From positions 937,920 through 1,001,919 of the forward strand of contig NZ_JAOWKZ010000001.1 in NCBI RefSeq assembly GCF_025751495.1: a DNA stretch of 64,000 bases, in the 5' to 3' direction. Below are positions 8,355 through 16,971 of this stretch, piece after piece. The number at the start of each line of letters is the position of its first letter. Position 1 is the first letter of the stretch. The stretch is from Albidovulum litorale. Lineage in GTDB: Bacteria; Pseudomonadota; Alphaproteobacteria; Rhodobacterales; Rhodobacteraceae. Both the position numbers and the translations under genes were made by a program. The notes under the pieces were generated by a model. That model was not told the DNA's origin, ran no database searches, and worked only from the letters and a program-made list of their open reading frames with translations.

Positions 8355-9547
8355 AGGATCTGCGTCACCATTTCGAAACCCCGCTCAGGACCACGGCATT
8401 TCACAACCGTATCGCCGCAGCCAATGTCCTGAACGAATGGGCCCCATGGGCCGGATACACGACCGCGACCGTTCTCGAAGACGCGGAAACGGAATACACC
8501 GCGATCCGAAACACCGCGAGCCTCTACGACCTCTGCCCGATGATCAAATACCGGATCACCGGGCCCGGCGCCGTCGATTATCTCAACCGGCTGACGCTCA
8601 GGGACGTGGCACGCTTGCCGGTGGACGCGGTGCATTACACGGCATGGTGCGACGATCACGGCAAACTGCTCGATGACGGCACATTGTTCCGGCTGGGGGA
8701 AGCCGAGTTCCTGCTCTGCTGTCAGGAACGGCACCTGCCGTGGCTGGCGGATTCCGCCATCGGTTTTGACGTCACGATCCGCGACGTGACGGATGAGATC
8801 GCGGGCCTCTCGCTTCAGGGGCCCTGCACGGCGGCGGTTCTGACCGAGGCGGGCTTTGACGTCTCGGCGCTGAAACCCTTCCGCATCGCGCGCTATCCTT
8901 TCAAGGGCGGCACGCTGACGATCTCGCGCACCGGCTTTACGGGCGATCTCGGCTATGAACTTTGGATCGAGCCGGGGCGGGCGCTGCCACTCTGGGACCG
9001 GTTGATGGAGGCAGGCAGTTATTGCGGCATCCGCCCGGTCGGGTCCACCGCGCTCAACCTCGCGCGGATCGAGGCAGGCTTCATCACCACAAATGCCGAT
9101 TTCGTGCCCGCCGATCAGGCGGTTCGCGAAGACCGCGTGCGATCCCCTTACGAGATGGCGCTCGACTGGATGATCGACTTCGGCAAGGGCCATTTCAACG
9201 GCCGCCGCGCGCTTTTGAAGGAACGCGACACGCAATCGGGCGAATGGGCGTTTGTCGCGCTCGACATCGAAGGCAACGTCGCCGCAGATCACGCGATCCT
9301 CTATGACGGGCGCGACCGCGAGATCGGTCAGGTCACCTCCGCCGCATGGTCGCCGGTGACGAAGAGCAGCATCGCATTGGCCCATATGCGCCGCCCGTAT
9401 GACACCAAGGCGAAAGGCGGCATCTGGGCCGAAATCTACGCGCTCCGCGAACTGCATTACGTCAAGCTGATGATGAAGGCCGAAATCGTCGCTCGCCCCT
9501 TCTTCGCCCCGCCACGTCGGCGCGCCACACCCCCCGGACGGTTCTGA
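8351..9547 (+). CDS. GcvT-like aminomethyltransferase / folate-binding protein
   Basis: 398-residue protein of the GcvT/DmgdH folate-binding superfamily. It begins like a glycine-cleavage T-protein (FHNRIAAANVLNEW, then YDLCPMIKYRITGPGA corresponding to the T-protein's substrate-entry region), and has TGFTGDLGYELWIEP matching the conserved T-protein GYTGExGxEI segment. Family members transfer a one-carbon group from an amine to tetrahydrofolate; many catabolic versions serve in dimethylglycine, sarcosine or DMSP demethylation. No glycine-cleavage P or H genes are nearby, so a catabolic demethylase role is favoured. DmdA-type DMSP demethylases are also in this superfamily; I cannot tell from sequence which substrate applies. 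It is coupled to the upstream gene by a 4-base overlap. Confidence 0.8.
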   Translation: MKDLRHHFETPLRTTAFHNRIAAANVLNEWAPWAGYTTATVLEDAETEYTAIRNTASLYDLCPMIKYRITGPGAVDYLNRLTLRDVARLPVDAVHYTAWCDDHGKLLDDGTLFRLGEAEFLLCCQERHLPWLADSAIGFDVTIRDVTDEIAGLSLQGPCTAAVLTEAGFDVSALKPFRIARYPFKGGTLTISRTGFTGDLGYELWIEPGRALPLWDRLMEAGSYCGIRPVGSTALNLARIEAGFITTNADFVPADQAVREDRVRSPYEMALDWMIDFGKGHFNGRRALLKERDTQSGEWAFVALDIEGNVAADHAILYDGRDREIGQVTSAAWSPVTKSSIALAHMRRPYDTKAKGGIWAEIYALRELHYVKLMMKAEIVARPFFAPPRRRATPPGRF

Positions 9548-9558
9548 GGACAAACGTC

Positions 9559-10707
9559 ATGACCGAACACCGCCATCCCGCATCACCGCTTCTCGACCAC
9601 TGCCCCGAGACGCTTCCCGCGTCGTCCTATGTCGATCCCGACTGGTACGAGCGCGAGCGGCAGACGATCTGGGCGCGGAACTGGGTCTGCGCGGGCCGGC
9701 TTGATGACCTCTCCCCCGGCACCATCCGGCGGTTCGATCTTGCGGGCCACAATCTGATCCTCTGCCGTGACCGGGATGGCCGGGTAACGGCCTTTCACAA
9801 TACCTGCCGCCACCGCGGCTCGGAACTTTGCATCGAGGATAATGCCGAGCTCGGCAAGCTTATCCGCTGCCCCTACCATGCCTGGGCTTACGATACGAAC
9901 GGGCGGCTGATCTCGACCGCCTATGCGACGCCGACCGACGATTTCCGCAAGGAGGATCACAGCCTCTTCCCGGTCCACGTCCGGCTCTGGAATGGCTTCG
10001 TCTTTCTCAACCTCGCAGACGAGCCCGGCGAACTCGCGCCCGATCTGGGACTGGCCGCACTCGACAACTGGCCGATGGCGGACCTTCGCACGGGCCACCG
10101 TCTGGTCAAGGACATCGACTGCAACTGGAAGATCTTCTGGGAGAACTACAACGAATGCCTGCACTGCCCGGGCATCCACCCTGAGCTTTGCGACATGGTC
10201 CCGGTCTACCGCGACGGGATCATGTCACCCGAGGAGAGCTCGAACTGGTCAGCCGACACCGAACGGCCAACCGCGCTGCGCGACAAGGCCGTGACATGGA
10301 CCATGTCGGGTGAACCCTGCGGCCCGGAATTTCCGAACCTTTCCGCCGACGAACGTGCCAACGGCCACAACTTCGTGACGATCTATCCCACGATGTACAT
10401 CGTCGCCCATGTCGACTATGTGCGCGCCGTCTCGCTGATGCCGCTCGGGCCGGAACGGACCCGGCTGACCGCCGAATGGCTGTTCCCGGCAGAAACGCTT
10501 GCCCAGCCCGGCTTTGACGCCGCATCCGTGGCCGCGTTCGCAACCATCGTGATGGCTCAGGATGGTGAGGCTTGTGAGATGAACCAGCGCGGGTTGCGAA
10601 GCAGCCGCTACCGGCACGGACGGCTGATGCCACAGGAATTCGACATCGCGAAATTCCATGACTGGGTGCGTCGGCAGATGAATACGACCATCGGAGAAAC
10701 GCCATGA
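9559..10707 (+). CDS. Rieske non-heme iron oxygenase alpha subunit (GbcA-like), first copy
   Basis: 382-residue oxygenase component. The Rieske [2Fe-2S] ligands are C83, H85, C104 and H107 (CRHRGSEL and CPYHAW). The mononuclear iron site is NYNECLHCPGIH with H201 and H206. This combination is shared by glycine betaine monooxygenase GbcA, stachydrine demethylase and related N-demethylating enzymes, which release a methyl group as formaldehyde. A GCN-type reductase partner (GbcB-like) is not encoded anywhere in this operon, so electrons must come from another locus. It is followed with a 4-base overlap by a second alpha subunit. Confidence 0.88.
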   Translation: MTEHRHPASPLLDHCPETLPASSYVDPDWYERERQTIWARNWVCAGRLDDLSPGTIRRFDLAGHNLILCRDRDGRVTAFHNTCRHRGSELCIEDNAELGKLIRCPYHAWAYDTNGRLISTAYATPTDDFRKEDHSLFPVHVRLWNGFVFLNLADEPGELAPDLGLAALDNWPMADLRTGHRLVKDIDCNWKIFWENYNECLHCPGIHPELCDMVPVYRDGIMSPEESSNWSADTERPTALRDKAVTWTMSGEPCGPEFPNLSADERANGHNFVTIYPTMYIVAHVDYVRAVSLMPLGPERTRLTAEWLFPAETLAQPGFDAASVAAFATIVMAQDGEACEMNQRGLRSSRYRHGRLMPQEFDIAKFHDWVRRQMNTTIGETP

Positions 10708-11924
10708 ACAAGAGCCTGAAACCGATACCCGTACCGAACGACTGGGACCGCCGGGGGCTCCCGGGCTGGACCTACCATTCGCAGGCGCTGTTCGACCTCG
10801 AATGCAATGAAGTTCTGCTGACCCACTGGCAGGTGGCCGGGCATGTCAGCGACATGCCGGCGCCCGGCGACTGGCTGACCTTCGACTTCCTCGACGAACG
10901 CGCGCTCATCATCCGGGGCCGCGATGGCGAGGTGCGCGCCTTCCACAATCTCTGCCGCCACCGTGGCGCGCGGCTGGCCGACGGCGAGGCGGGCCATTGC
11001 AAATCCGCGATGGTCTGCCCGTTCCACGGCTGGGTCTACAATCTCGACGGCACGCTCAGGGGGGCGGCGCGGCCCGAAACCTTTGGCGACATGGATCGGT
11101 CCAAGTTCGGGCTCAAACCGCTCGACATGGAAATCTGGCACGGCTTCATCTTCCTGCGGTTCCGCGAAGGTCCGCAGCCATCGGTTGCCGAACTTCTCAA
11201 GCCTTTTGACGCGGATTTCGAAGCCTACCGAGCGTCCGAACTGCTGCCCAGCGACGCGCTCGGCCACTGGACGGTTGATCCGCTGCCGATCAACTGGAAG
11301 TCCATGCGCGACGTGGACAACGAAGGCTACCATGTGGCGATGGCGCATCCCGCGCTTCAGGACCTTTACGGCCGCAGCTACAAGGACATGATCTTTCCCG
11401 GCGGTATTTCGCAATCAATCGCCGAATACGGCGACCAGCCCGGCCGCCTCTGGTCGGTCCGGAACTACGTGAAATTCAGCAAGGGCCGCGACTGGCTGCC
11501 CGATCACTTGCGCAGCAGCTGGACCTATTACGGCATCTTTCCAAATTCGGTCATCGCCTTTACGCCCGAAGGCGCGCAGTACTACCAGGACATTCCGCAT
11601 TCGCTGAACCAGACCGAGATGTCGGGCAGGCTCTACCGTCGCCCGCACGAAACGCGCGAGGAGCGCGCCGCGCGCTACCTCGCCTACCGGATCGACCGTG
11701 AAACCTCAGTTGAGGATCAGCAGCTTTCGATCTGGTCCAACGAGTCGATGAAGTCCTCGGCCTTCGATGACTTTCACCTGTCCGACCTCGAATTCGGCGT
11801 CCGCACCCACCACGATCGGCTGCGCGCACTTATTCCGGTCATGAATCTCGATGAAAAACCATCGGAAGATGCACTCATCACGGTCAATGAAGAATTGCGT
11901 AGCGCCGGCGCGAAAACCTCATAA
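10704..11924 (+). CDS. Rieske non-heme iron oxygenase alpha subunit, second copy
   Basis: 406-residue oxygenase alpha subunit with Rieske ligands C84, H86, C105 and H108 (CRHRGARL and CPFHGW) and catalytic iron ligands H210 and H215 in VDNEGYHVAMAHPALQDLYG. The NEGYH form differs from the NECLH of its neighbour, so the two are distinct enzymes. The pair is translationally coupled. Family members demethylate or hydroxylate quaternary amines and aromatic acids. The presence of two different oxygenases argues for two successive oxygenations, or for two substrates. No beta subunit is present, as expected for alpha-only (alpha3) Rieske enzymes. Confidence 0.88.
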   Translation: MNKSLKPIPVPNDWDRRGLPGWTYHSQALFDLECNEVLLTHWQVAGHVSDMPAPGDWLTFDFLDERALIIRGRDGEVRAFHNLCRHRGARLADGEAGHCKSAMVCPFHGWVYNLDGTLRGAARPETFGDMDRSKFGLKPLDMEIWHGFIFLRFREGPQPSVAELLKPFDADFEAYRASELLPSDALGHWTVDPLPINWKSMRDVDNEGYHVAMAHPALQDLYGRSYKDMIFPGGISQSIAEYGDQPGRLWSVRNYVKFSKGRDWLPDHLRSSWTYYGIFPNSVIAFTPEGAQYYQDIPHSLNQTEMSGRLYRRPHETREERAARYLAYRIDRETSVEDQQLSIWSNESMKSSAFDDFHLSDLEFGVRTHHDRLRALIPVMNLDEKPSEDALITVNEELRSAGAKTS

Positions 11925-11964
11925 TCTCAACATGAACGGCGACGTTTAAGGGAGGAGATCAGCA

Positions 11965-13068
11965 ATGACCAAACTGACAAGAAGAACAACGCTTGCAACG
12001 CTCGGAGCGGGCCTTGCAATGCCGTATGTGCGCCCGTCCTGGGCACAATCCGGCACCGTCAATGTTTATAACTGGGCGGACTATATTGGTGAGACGACGC
12101 TCGCCGATTTCGAAGCGCAGACCGGCATCGGGGTCGTCTATGACACCTATTCCTCGGCCGAGGAGATGCAGGCCAAGATGCTTGCCGGATCGACGGGCTA
12201 CGATGTGGTCGACCATGCTGGTATCGACATGCCGCGCGCCATAGCCGCCGGGATCTACGAAGAACTTGACAAGTCCCTGCTGCCCAACTGGGGCAATCTC
12301 GACACCGAAATCCTGCGCATCCTGTCGGGTTGGGATGAAGGCAACAAATACGGCATGCCTTACATGTGGGGCTCGGTCGGCTTCACCTACAATGTCGACA
12401 TGGTGAACGAACGGATCCCCGATGCCGACATGACCTCGATGGATCTGATCTTTGATCCCGAGAATGCCGCGAAGCTCGCCGATTGCGGCATCTCGATCCT
12501 CGACAGCCCGACCGACATCATGCTGATGGTGCTGAAATATCTCGGGCTCGACGGCGACACGACGAATGTCGAGGATTACCAGAAGGTGGTCGAGGCGTTT
12601 AAACCGATCCGCCAGTACATCCGCACCTTCGACAACACGAACTACCTCAACGCGATCCCGAACGGCGAACTTTGCGCGATCAACAACTGGTCGGGCGACT
12701 ATGCGACAGCGGCGGGCCGCGCGGCCGAGGCCGGGATCGACATGAACCTCGCCTATTTCGTGCCGAAAACCGGTGCGCCGGCCTGGGTCGATGTGATGTG
12801 CATCACCTCGGACTCGCCGAACCGCGAGAACGCGTACAAGTTCCTCGACTTCATGATGCAGCCCGAAGTCGCTGCGGGATGCACGAACTACACCTACTAC
12901 GCCAATGCCAACGTGCCCGCGCGCGAATTCGTTCTGCAGGAAATCCTCGACGACCCGGCGGTTTATCCCGACGCCGAGACGATCGGCCGGATGTGGGCGC
13001 CGAAACCGTTCAGCGAAGAGCAGGACCGGGCCATCACCCGCGCCTGGCAGGACATCAAGTCGGGCTGA
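11965..13068 (+). CDS. Extracellular solute-binding protein, PotD/polyamine type
   Basis: 367-residue periplasmic binding protein delivering a small cationic or amine ligand to the ABC permeases encoded just downstream. It begins with a Tat-like signal (LTRRTTLATLGAG ending at AWAQ, about residue 28), then VNVYNWADYIG, the hallmark opening of PotD/PotF proteins. The sequence keeps the aromatic-rich binding cleft pattern. The intergenic 41 bases contain aagggaggag before ATG 11965, a strong ribosome site expected for an abundant binding protein. Placement in the same operon as the oxygenases suggests its ligand is the substrate of the pathway, not necessarily a polyamine. Confidence 0.88.
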   Translation: MTKLTRRTTLATLGAGLAMPYVRPSWAQSGTVNVYNWADYIGETTLADFEAQTGIGVVYDTYSSAEEMQAKMLAGSTGYDVVDHAGIDMPRAIAAGIYEELDKSLLPNWGNLDTEILRILSGWDEGNKYGMPYMWGSVGFTYNVDMVNERIPDADMTSMDLIFDPENAAKLADCGISILDSPTDIMLMVLKYLGLDGDTTNVEDYQKVVEAFKPIRQYIRTFDNTNYLNAIPNGELCAINNWSGDYATAAGRAAEAGIDMNLAYFVPKTGAPAWVDVMCITSDSPNRENAYKFLDFMMQPEVAAGCTNYTYYANANVPAREFVLQEILDDPAVYPDAETIGRMWAPKPFSEEQDRAITRAWQDIKSG

Positions 13069-13114
13069 ACCAACCGGTTCCACTGGCAACCACTCACCGG
13101 AGGAGACCGTCTGG

Positions 13115-14278
13115 ATGTCCGAACCTGCGACGAATATTGGCGCGAAAGTCGCGCAGTTTCCGCGCGCCGCCGCGCTGGCCGAAAAGGAACCGCCCTTCAT
13201 TCGCGTTGAAGGCGTAACGAAGCGGTTCGGATCATTCACGGCGGTCTCCTCCGTCAACCTCGAAATCCGCAAGGGAGAGATCTTTTCTCTCCTCGGCGGT
13301 TCGGGCTGCGGCAAGACCACGCTTCTGCGGATGCTCGCCGGGTTCGAGGACCCGACCGAGGGCCGCATCTTTATCGACGGGCAGGACATGACCGACCTGC
13401 CCCCTTATGAGCGCCCGGTGAACATGATGTTCCAGTCCTATGCGCTCTTTCCCCATATGACGGTCGAAAAGAACGTCGCCTACGGGCTGAAACATATGGA
13501 CATGACAGCGTCCCAGCGTGCAGACCGGGTGCGCGAGATGCTGGCGCTTGTGCAGCTTTCCGACTTTTCCCACCGCAAGCCGCACCAGATTTCCGGCGGC
13601 CAGCGGCAGCGCGTTGCGCTGGCGCGCGCGCTCGCCAAGCAGCCGAAGCTTCTCTTGCTCGACGAACCGCTCGCCGCGCTCGACAAGAAGCTGCGCGAGG
13701 CGACGCAGTTCGAACTGATGGATATTCAGGACAAGACCGGCACGACCTTCATCGTCGTCACCCATGATCAGGAAGAGGCGATGACGCTGTCGTCGCGTCT
13801 CGCGGTCATGGACAAGGGCCGGATCATGCAGACCGGCACCGCGACCGAGGTCTATGAATACCCCAATTCGAAACTCGTCGCCGGGTTCATCGGGTCAATC
13901 AACTTCTTCGAGGCGACGATCCGGGACGTACGCGACGATGTCGCGACGGTGGACGCACCAGAGCTTGGCGCGACCGTCGAGGCGCGCGCGATCCCTGGCC
14001 TTTCGCCCGGCCAGCCAATCACACTGGCGATCCGCCCCGAAAAGCTGACGATCTCACGTTCGAAACCCGAGGGGCCGAATGCCATTTCGGGCAAGGTCCG
14101 CGACCTCGCCTATTTCGGCAAGGACTCGCTCTACCGCATCGAACTGCCATCCGGGCGCGTGCTGTCCATCAACTCGGTCAACTCGCGGCGCGTCGGTGAA
14201 AACGAGAGGGTCGCGGACTGGGAAGACGCGGTCTGGCTGTCGTTCGACCCCTCGTCGGCCATCCTGCTGAAGGACTGA
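13115..14278 (+). CDS. ABC transporter ATPase, PotA type
   Basis: 387-residue ATPase with Walker A GGSGCGKTT, signature ISGGQRQR, Walker B LLLLDEPLAALD and switch histidine in VVTHDQEEAM, followed by a TOBE regulatory domain (about residues 290-380). I start at ATG 13115 with ggaggagacc upstream; the frame is open further back to 12905, but that part lies inside the binding-protein gene. It couples ATP hydrolysis to import through the two following permeases. A roughly 40-residue N-terminal extension before the first ABC strand is typical of PotA/PotG proteins. Confidence 0.9.
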   Translation: MSEPATNIGAKVAQFPRAAALAEKEPPFIRVEGVTKRFGSFTAVSSVNLEIRKGEIFSLLGGSGCGKTTLLRMLAGFEDPTEGRIFIDGQDMTDLPPYERPVNMMFQSYALFPHMTVEKNVAYGLKHMDMTASQRADRVREMLALVQLSDFSHRKPHQISGGQRQRVALARALAKQPKLLLLDEPLAALDKKLREATQFELMDIQDKTGTTFIVVTHDQEEAMTLSSRLAVMDKGRIMQTGTATEVYEYPNSKLVAGFIGSINFFEATIRDVRDDVATVDAPELGATVEARAIPGLSPGQPITLAIRPEKLTISRSKPEGPNAISGKVRDLAYFGKDSLYRIELPSGRVLSINSVNSRRVGENERVADWEDAVWLSFDPSSAILLKD

Positions 14279-14282
14279 TCCG

Positions 14283-15224
14283 ATGAGCCTCTCGTCACGC
14301 TCTGCAAGATTGCGGAAATGGTTCAACCGGCGCGGCTGGATCAAGATCACGATCGCCACGCCCTATATCTGGCTGGCGCTGTTCTTCCTTCTGCCCTTCA
14401 TCATCGTCATGGCGATGAGCTTCGCCACGCGCACCCCGACGGCGCCGCCCTTCTCCTTCGGCGGTGACCACCCGGTGATGAACACCGACCACTACGCGCG
14501 GCTGTTCAGCGACGATCTCTATATCCGCGCCTATCTGAACTCCATCGGCAACGCGACGCTCGCAACCTTGATGTGCCTCATGATCGGCTATCCGATGGCT
14601 TTGGGCCTGACGCGGGTCAGCCGGTCATGGCGCAACGTCCTCCTGATGCTGGTGATCCTGCCGTTCTGGACCTCGTTCCTTCTGCGGGTCTACGCTTGGA
14701 TGGGGCTCATGGGCACGAACAGCTGGTTCAACAAGCTCCTGACAGGTGCCTACAACTGGATCGTCCCGTCCGACATGGCGCTGCGCTACATCCCGATGAT
14801 GAATACCGGCTTCGCGGTCGTGCTGGTGACGGTCTATTCCTACCTGCCGTTCATGATCCTGCCGCTCTATGCCAATCTCGAAAAGCTCGACATCTCGCTG
14901 AACGAAGCGGCGATGGACCTCGGATCGAAACCGTTCCAGGTCTTCCGCGACGTGACGTTGCCCCTGTCGGTGCCGGGTATCATCGCCGGATCGCTTCTGG
15001 TGTTCATCCCGGCCTCGGGCGAGCTGATCATCCCCTCGCTCGTCGGCTCCTCCTCGCGGCCGATGATCGGCCGCGTCATCTCCGACGAATTCGCCTCGGC
15101 ACGGGACTGGCCGATGGCCTCGGCAGTGGCCGTGGCGCTCCTCCTCCTCCTCGTCGTGCCGCTGATGATCTACACCTATTACGACGGCAAGGCGCATGAG
15201 AAAGCGCAGAAGGAGGCAACATGA
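14283..15224 (+). CDS. ABC transporter permease, PotB type
   Basis: 313-residue inner-membrane permease with about six membrane segments, the first near residues 28-46 (YIWLALFFLLPFIIVM). The EAA loop that contacts the ATPase is NEAAMDLGSKPFQVFRDVTLP in two parts, as in PotB. It is separated from potA by four bases and overlaps potC by four bases (ATGA). Together with potDAC it forms a complete type I importer within the catabolic operon. The ligand is not evident from sequence. Confidence 0.88.
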   Translation: MSLSSRSARLRKWFNRRGWIKITIATPYIWLALFFLLPFIIVMAMSFATRTPTAPPFSFGGDHPVMNTDHYARLFSDDLYIRAYLNSIGNATLATLMCLMIGYPMALGLTRVSRSWRNVLLMLVILPFWTSFLLRVYAWMGLMGTNSWFNKLLTGAYNWIVPSDMALRYIPMMNTGFAVVLVTVYSYLPFMILPLYANLEKLDISLNEAAMDLGSKPFQVFRDVTLPLSVPGIIAGSLLVFIPASGELIIPSLVGSSSRPMIGRVISDEFASARDWPMASAVAVALLLLLVVPLMIYTYYDGKAHEKAQKEAT

Positions 15225-16060
15225 ACCGCCGACCCGTCTTCCTGATCACGATGCTCTGCTTCGGATTCGCTTTCTTCTACATCCCGATCATTTCGATGAT
15301 GGTCTATTCGTTCAACGGATCGCGGCTGGCGACCGTCTGGGGCGGGTTCTCCACCAAGTGGTACATCTCGCTGCTGTCCAACCGGCAGGTCCTGAAGGCG
15401 GTAATCCTGTCCTTGGAGATCGCGGTCCTCAGCGCCACGGTCGCAACGATCCTCGGCACCATGGCGGGCATCGCGATGGCGCGGTTCAAGAGGTTCCGGG
15501 GACGCACCTTGTTTTCCGGTCTCGTGACCGCCCCGCTCGTCATGCCCGAAGTGATCACCGGCATCGCCTCGCTCATGCTCTTCATACTGATGGCCGAATA
15601 TATCGGCTGGCCCGCGACGCGCGGCTTCACCACGGTGACGCTGGCCCACATCACCTTCTCAATGGTCTTCGTCACGACCATCGTCCATTCCCGCCTCGTC
15701 CAAGCCGATGAGGCCATTGAAGAGGCCGCGATGGATCTGGGCAGCCGCCCATGGCAGGTGATGAAGGACATCACGCTGCCGGTCATCTCCCCTGCAATCC
15801 TGTCGGGCTGGCTTCTGGCCTTCACCATCTCGCTCGACGATGTGGTTATCACGAACTTCACCACCGGGCCGGGCACGACGACCCTGCCGATCCTGATCTG
15901 GTCGAAGGTCAAGCTTGGCGTCACGCCTGATATCAATGCTCTGGCGACGATCACGGTGGTGATCGTGGGCATTGGGGTCTTTACCGCGGGCTGGCTCCTG
16001 AACCGCGCGGAAAAGCGCCGCGAGCTTGACATCCAGCTTGCCTATCAGGCCAACCAATGA
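15221..16060 (+). CDS. ABC transporter permease, PotC type
   Basis: 279-residue permease partner of the preceding gene. First membrane segment at about residues 8-28, EAA loop EEAAMDLGSRPWQVMKD, and the LSLDDVV-like motif near residue 205 (TISLDDVVITNF) that is diagnostic of PotC/PotI proteins. Its stop overlaps the start of the cupin gene by four bases, showing that transporter and enzyme genes are translated as one unit. Confidence 0.9.
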   Translation: MNRRPVFLITMLCFGFAFFYIPIISMMVYSFNGSRLATVWGGFSTKWYISLLSNRQVLKAVILSLEIAVLSATVATILGTMAGIAMARFKRFRGRTLFSGLVTAPLVMPEVITGIASLMLFILMAEYIGWPATRGFTTVTLAHITFSMVFVTTIVHSRLVQADEAIEEAAMDLGSRPWQVMKDITLPVISPAILSGWLLAFTISLDDVVITNFTTGPGTTTLPILIWSKVKLGVTPDINALATITVVIVGIGVFTAGWLLNRAEKRRELDIQLAYQANQ

Positions 16061-16938
16061 CCGCACGGGACGATGCGCGCGCACGTGTCGACCTTTACGC
16101 CGCGCTTGGACAGCCGGGTTCGGGGCGCGTGCGTTATGCCGCCGCGATGTACTTCAACTGCAAGGGTCTGCTGTCATCCGAGGCCCTTGAGGTCTACCGC
16201 ATCTGCTCGGCGCGCGATGGTGACGACCCCGCGGCACTCATGGCGACGCGCGGTCTTGCACCGAACCTGCCCCCTCCGCCCGATCTGAACCGCGAGCAGG
16301 CATTGCGCCTTCTGCTGGATGAGGTCGACCGCTATCTCGCGACCCTCCCCGGTGCCGGTATCGCAGAATCCCGCGCCGGACTGGCTGCCCTCCGCGATGG
16401 TCCCGTGCGGTCTGAACCACGCGGCCCGGACGCGACCGTCCGCGCCCATCTGCCCGCAGCGCTTGCGGCACTCACCGACAGTCACCCTGCCCTTGCCACC
16501 GCGATCGAAATGGCCGAACCGCATCTGTGCTGGCGCGTCTATGACAGCTACCCCCCGGAACAGATCGGCACCGCTTTCAACGCCGGCCACGCCTATACCT
16601 CGCTGATCGGAGAGGGCGCGATTGCCGCCGACGACTTCGATCTCGGCCTTTTCCTGATCGCGCCCGGTCTGCTCTACCGCGACCACGCGCATCCCGCGCC
16701 AGAGCTTTATGCACCCCTGACCGGACCGCATGGCTGGCGCTTCGCGCCGGAGGGACCAATCGCCGTCAAACCCGCGCATGAACCGGTCTGGAACGAGCCC
16801 GGCCAGCCGCATCTGACCAAGGTGGGCCCGGTTCCGTTCCTGTGCATCTATTGCTGGACGCGCGACGTGAACGAACCCGCGCAGATCATCGCGGCCACGG
16901 ACTGGGACGCGCTTGAACGTCTGAAAATCAGCGCCTGA
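16057..16938 (+). CDS. Cupin protein of the DMSP lyase (DddQ/DddL-like) family
   Basis: 293-residue protein whose C-terminal half is a cupin barrel. It matches cupin motif 1 exactly in spacing: G204, then five residues, H210, H212, E216, and G223 (around APGLLYRDHAHPAPELY). The following tyrosine Y218 corresponds to the catalytic tyrosine proposed for DddQ, which lies just after the metal-binding histidines. H241 or H252 could be the remaining metal ligand. DddQ/DddL/DddW enzymes cleave dimethylsulfoniopropionate to dimethyl sulfide and acrylate. However, the family also contains uncharacterised members, the N-terminal 150 residues here look helical and specific, and no acrylate-processing genes follow, so DMSP lyase activity is uncertain. 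It is translationally coupled to potC. Confidence 0.65.
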   Translation: MTARDDARARVDLYAALGQPGSGRVRYAAAMYFNCKGLLSSEALEVYRICSARDGDDPAALMATRGLAPNLPPPPDLNREQALRLLLDEVDRYLATLPGAGIAESRAGLAALRDGPVRSEPRGPDATVRAHLPAALAALTDSHPALATAIEMAEPHLCWRVYDSYPPEQIGTAFNAGHAYTSLIGEGAIAADDFDLGLFLIAPGLLYRDHAHPAPELYAPLTGPHGWRFAPEGPIAVKPAHEPVWNEPGQPHLTKVGPVPFLCIYCWTRDVNEPAQIIAATDWDALERLKISA

Positions 16939-16971
16939 CCCAGATACAGACAAGAGAGGGAGGACGGGGAC

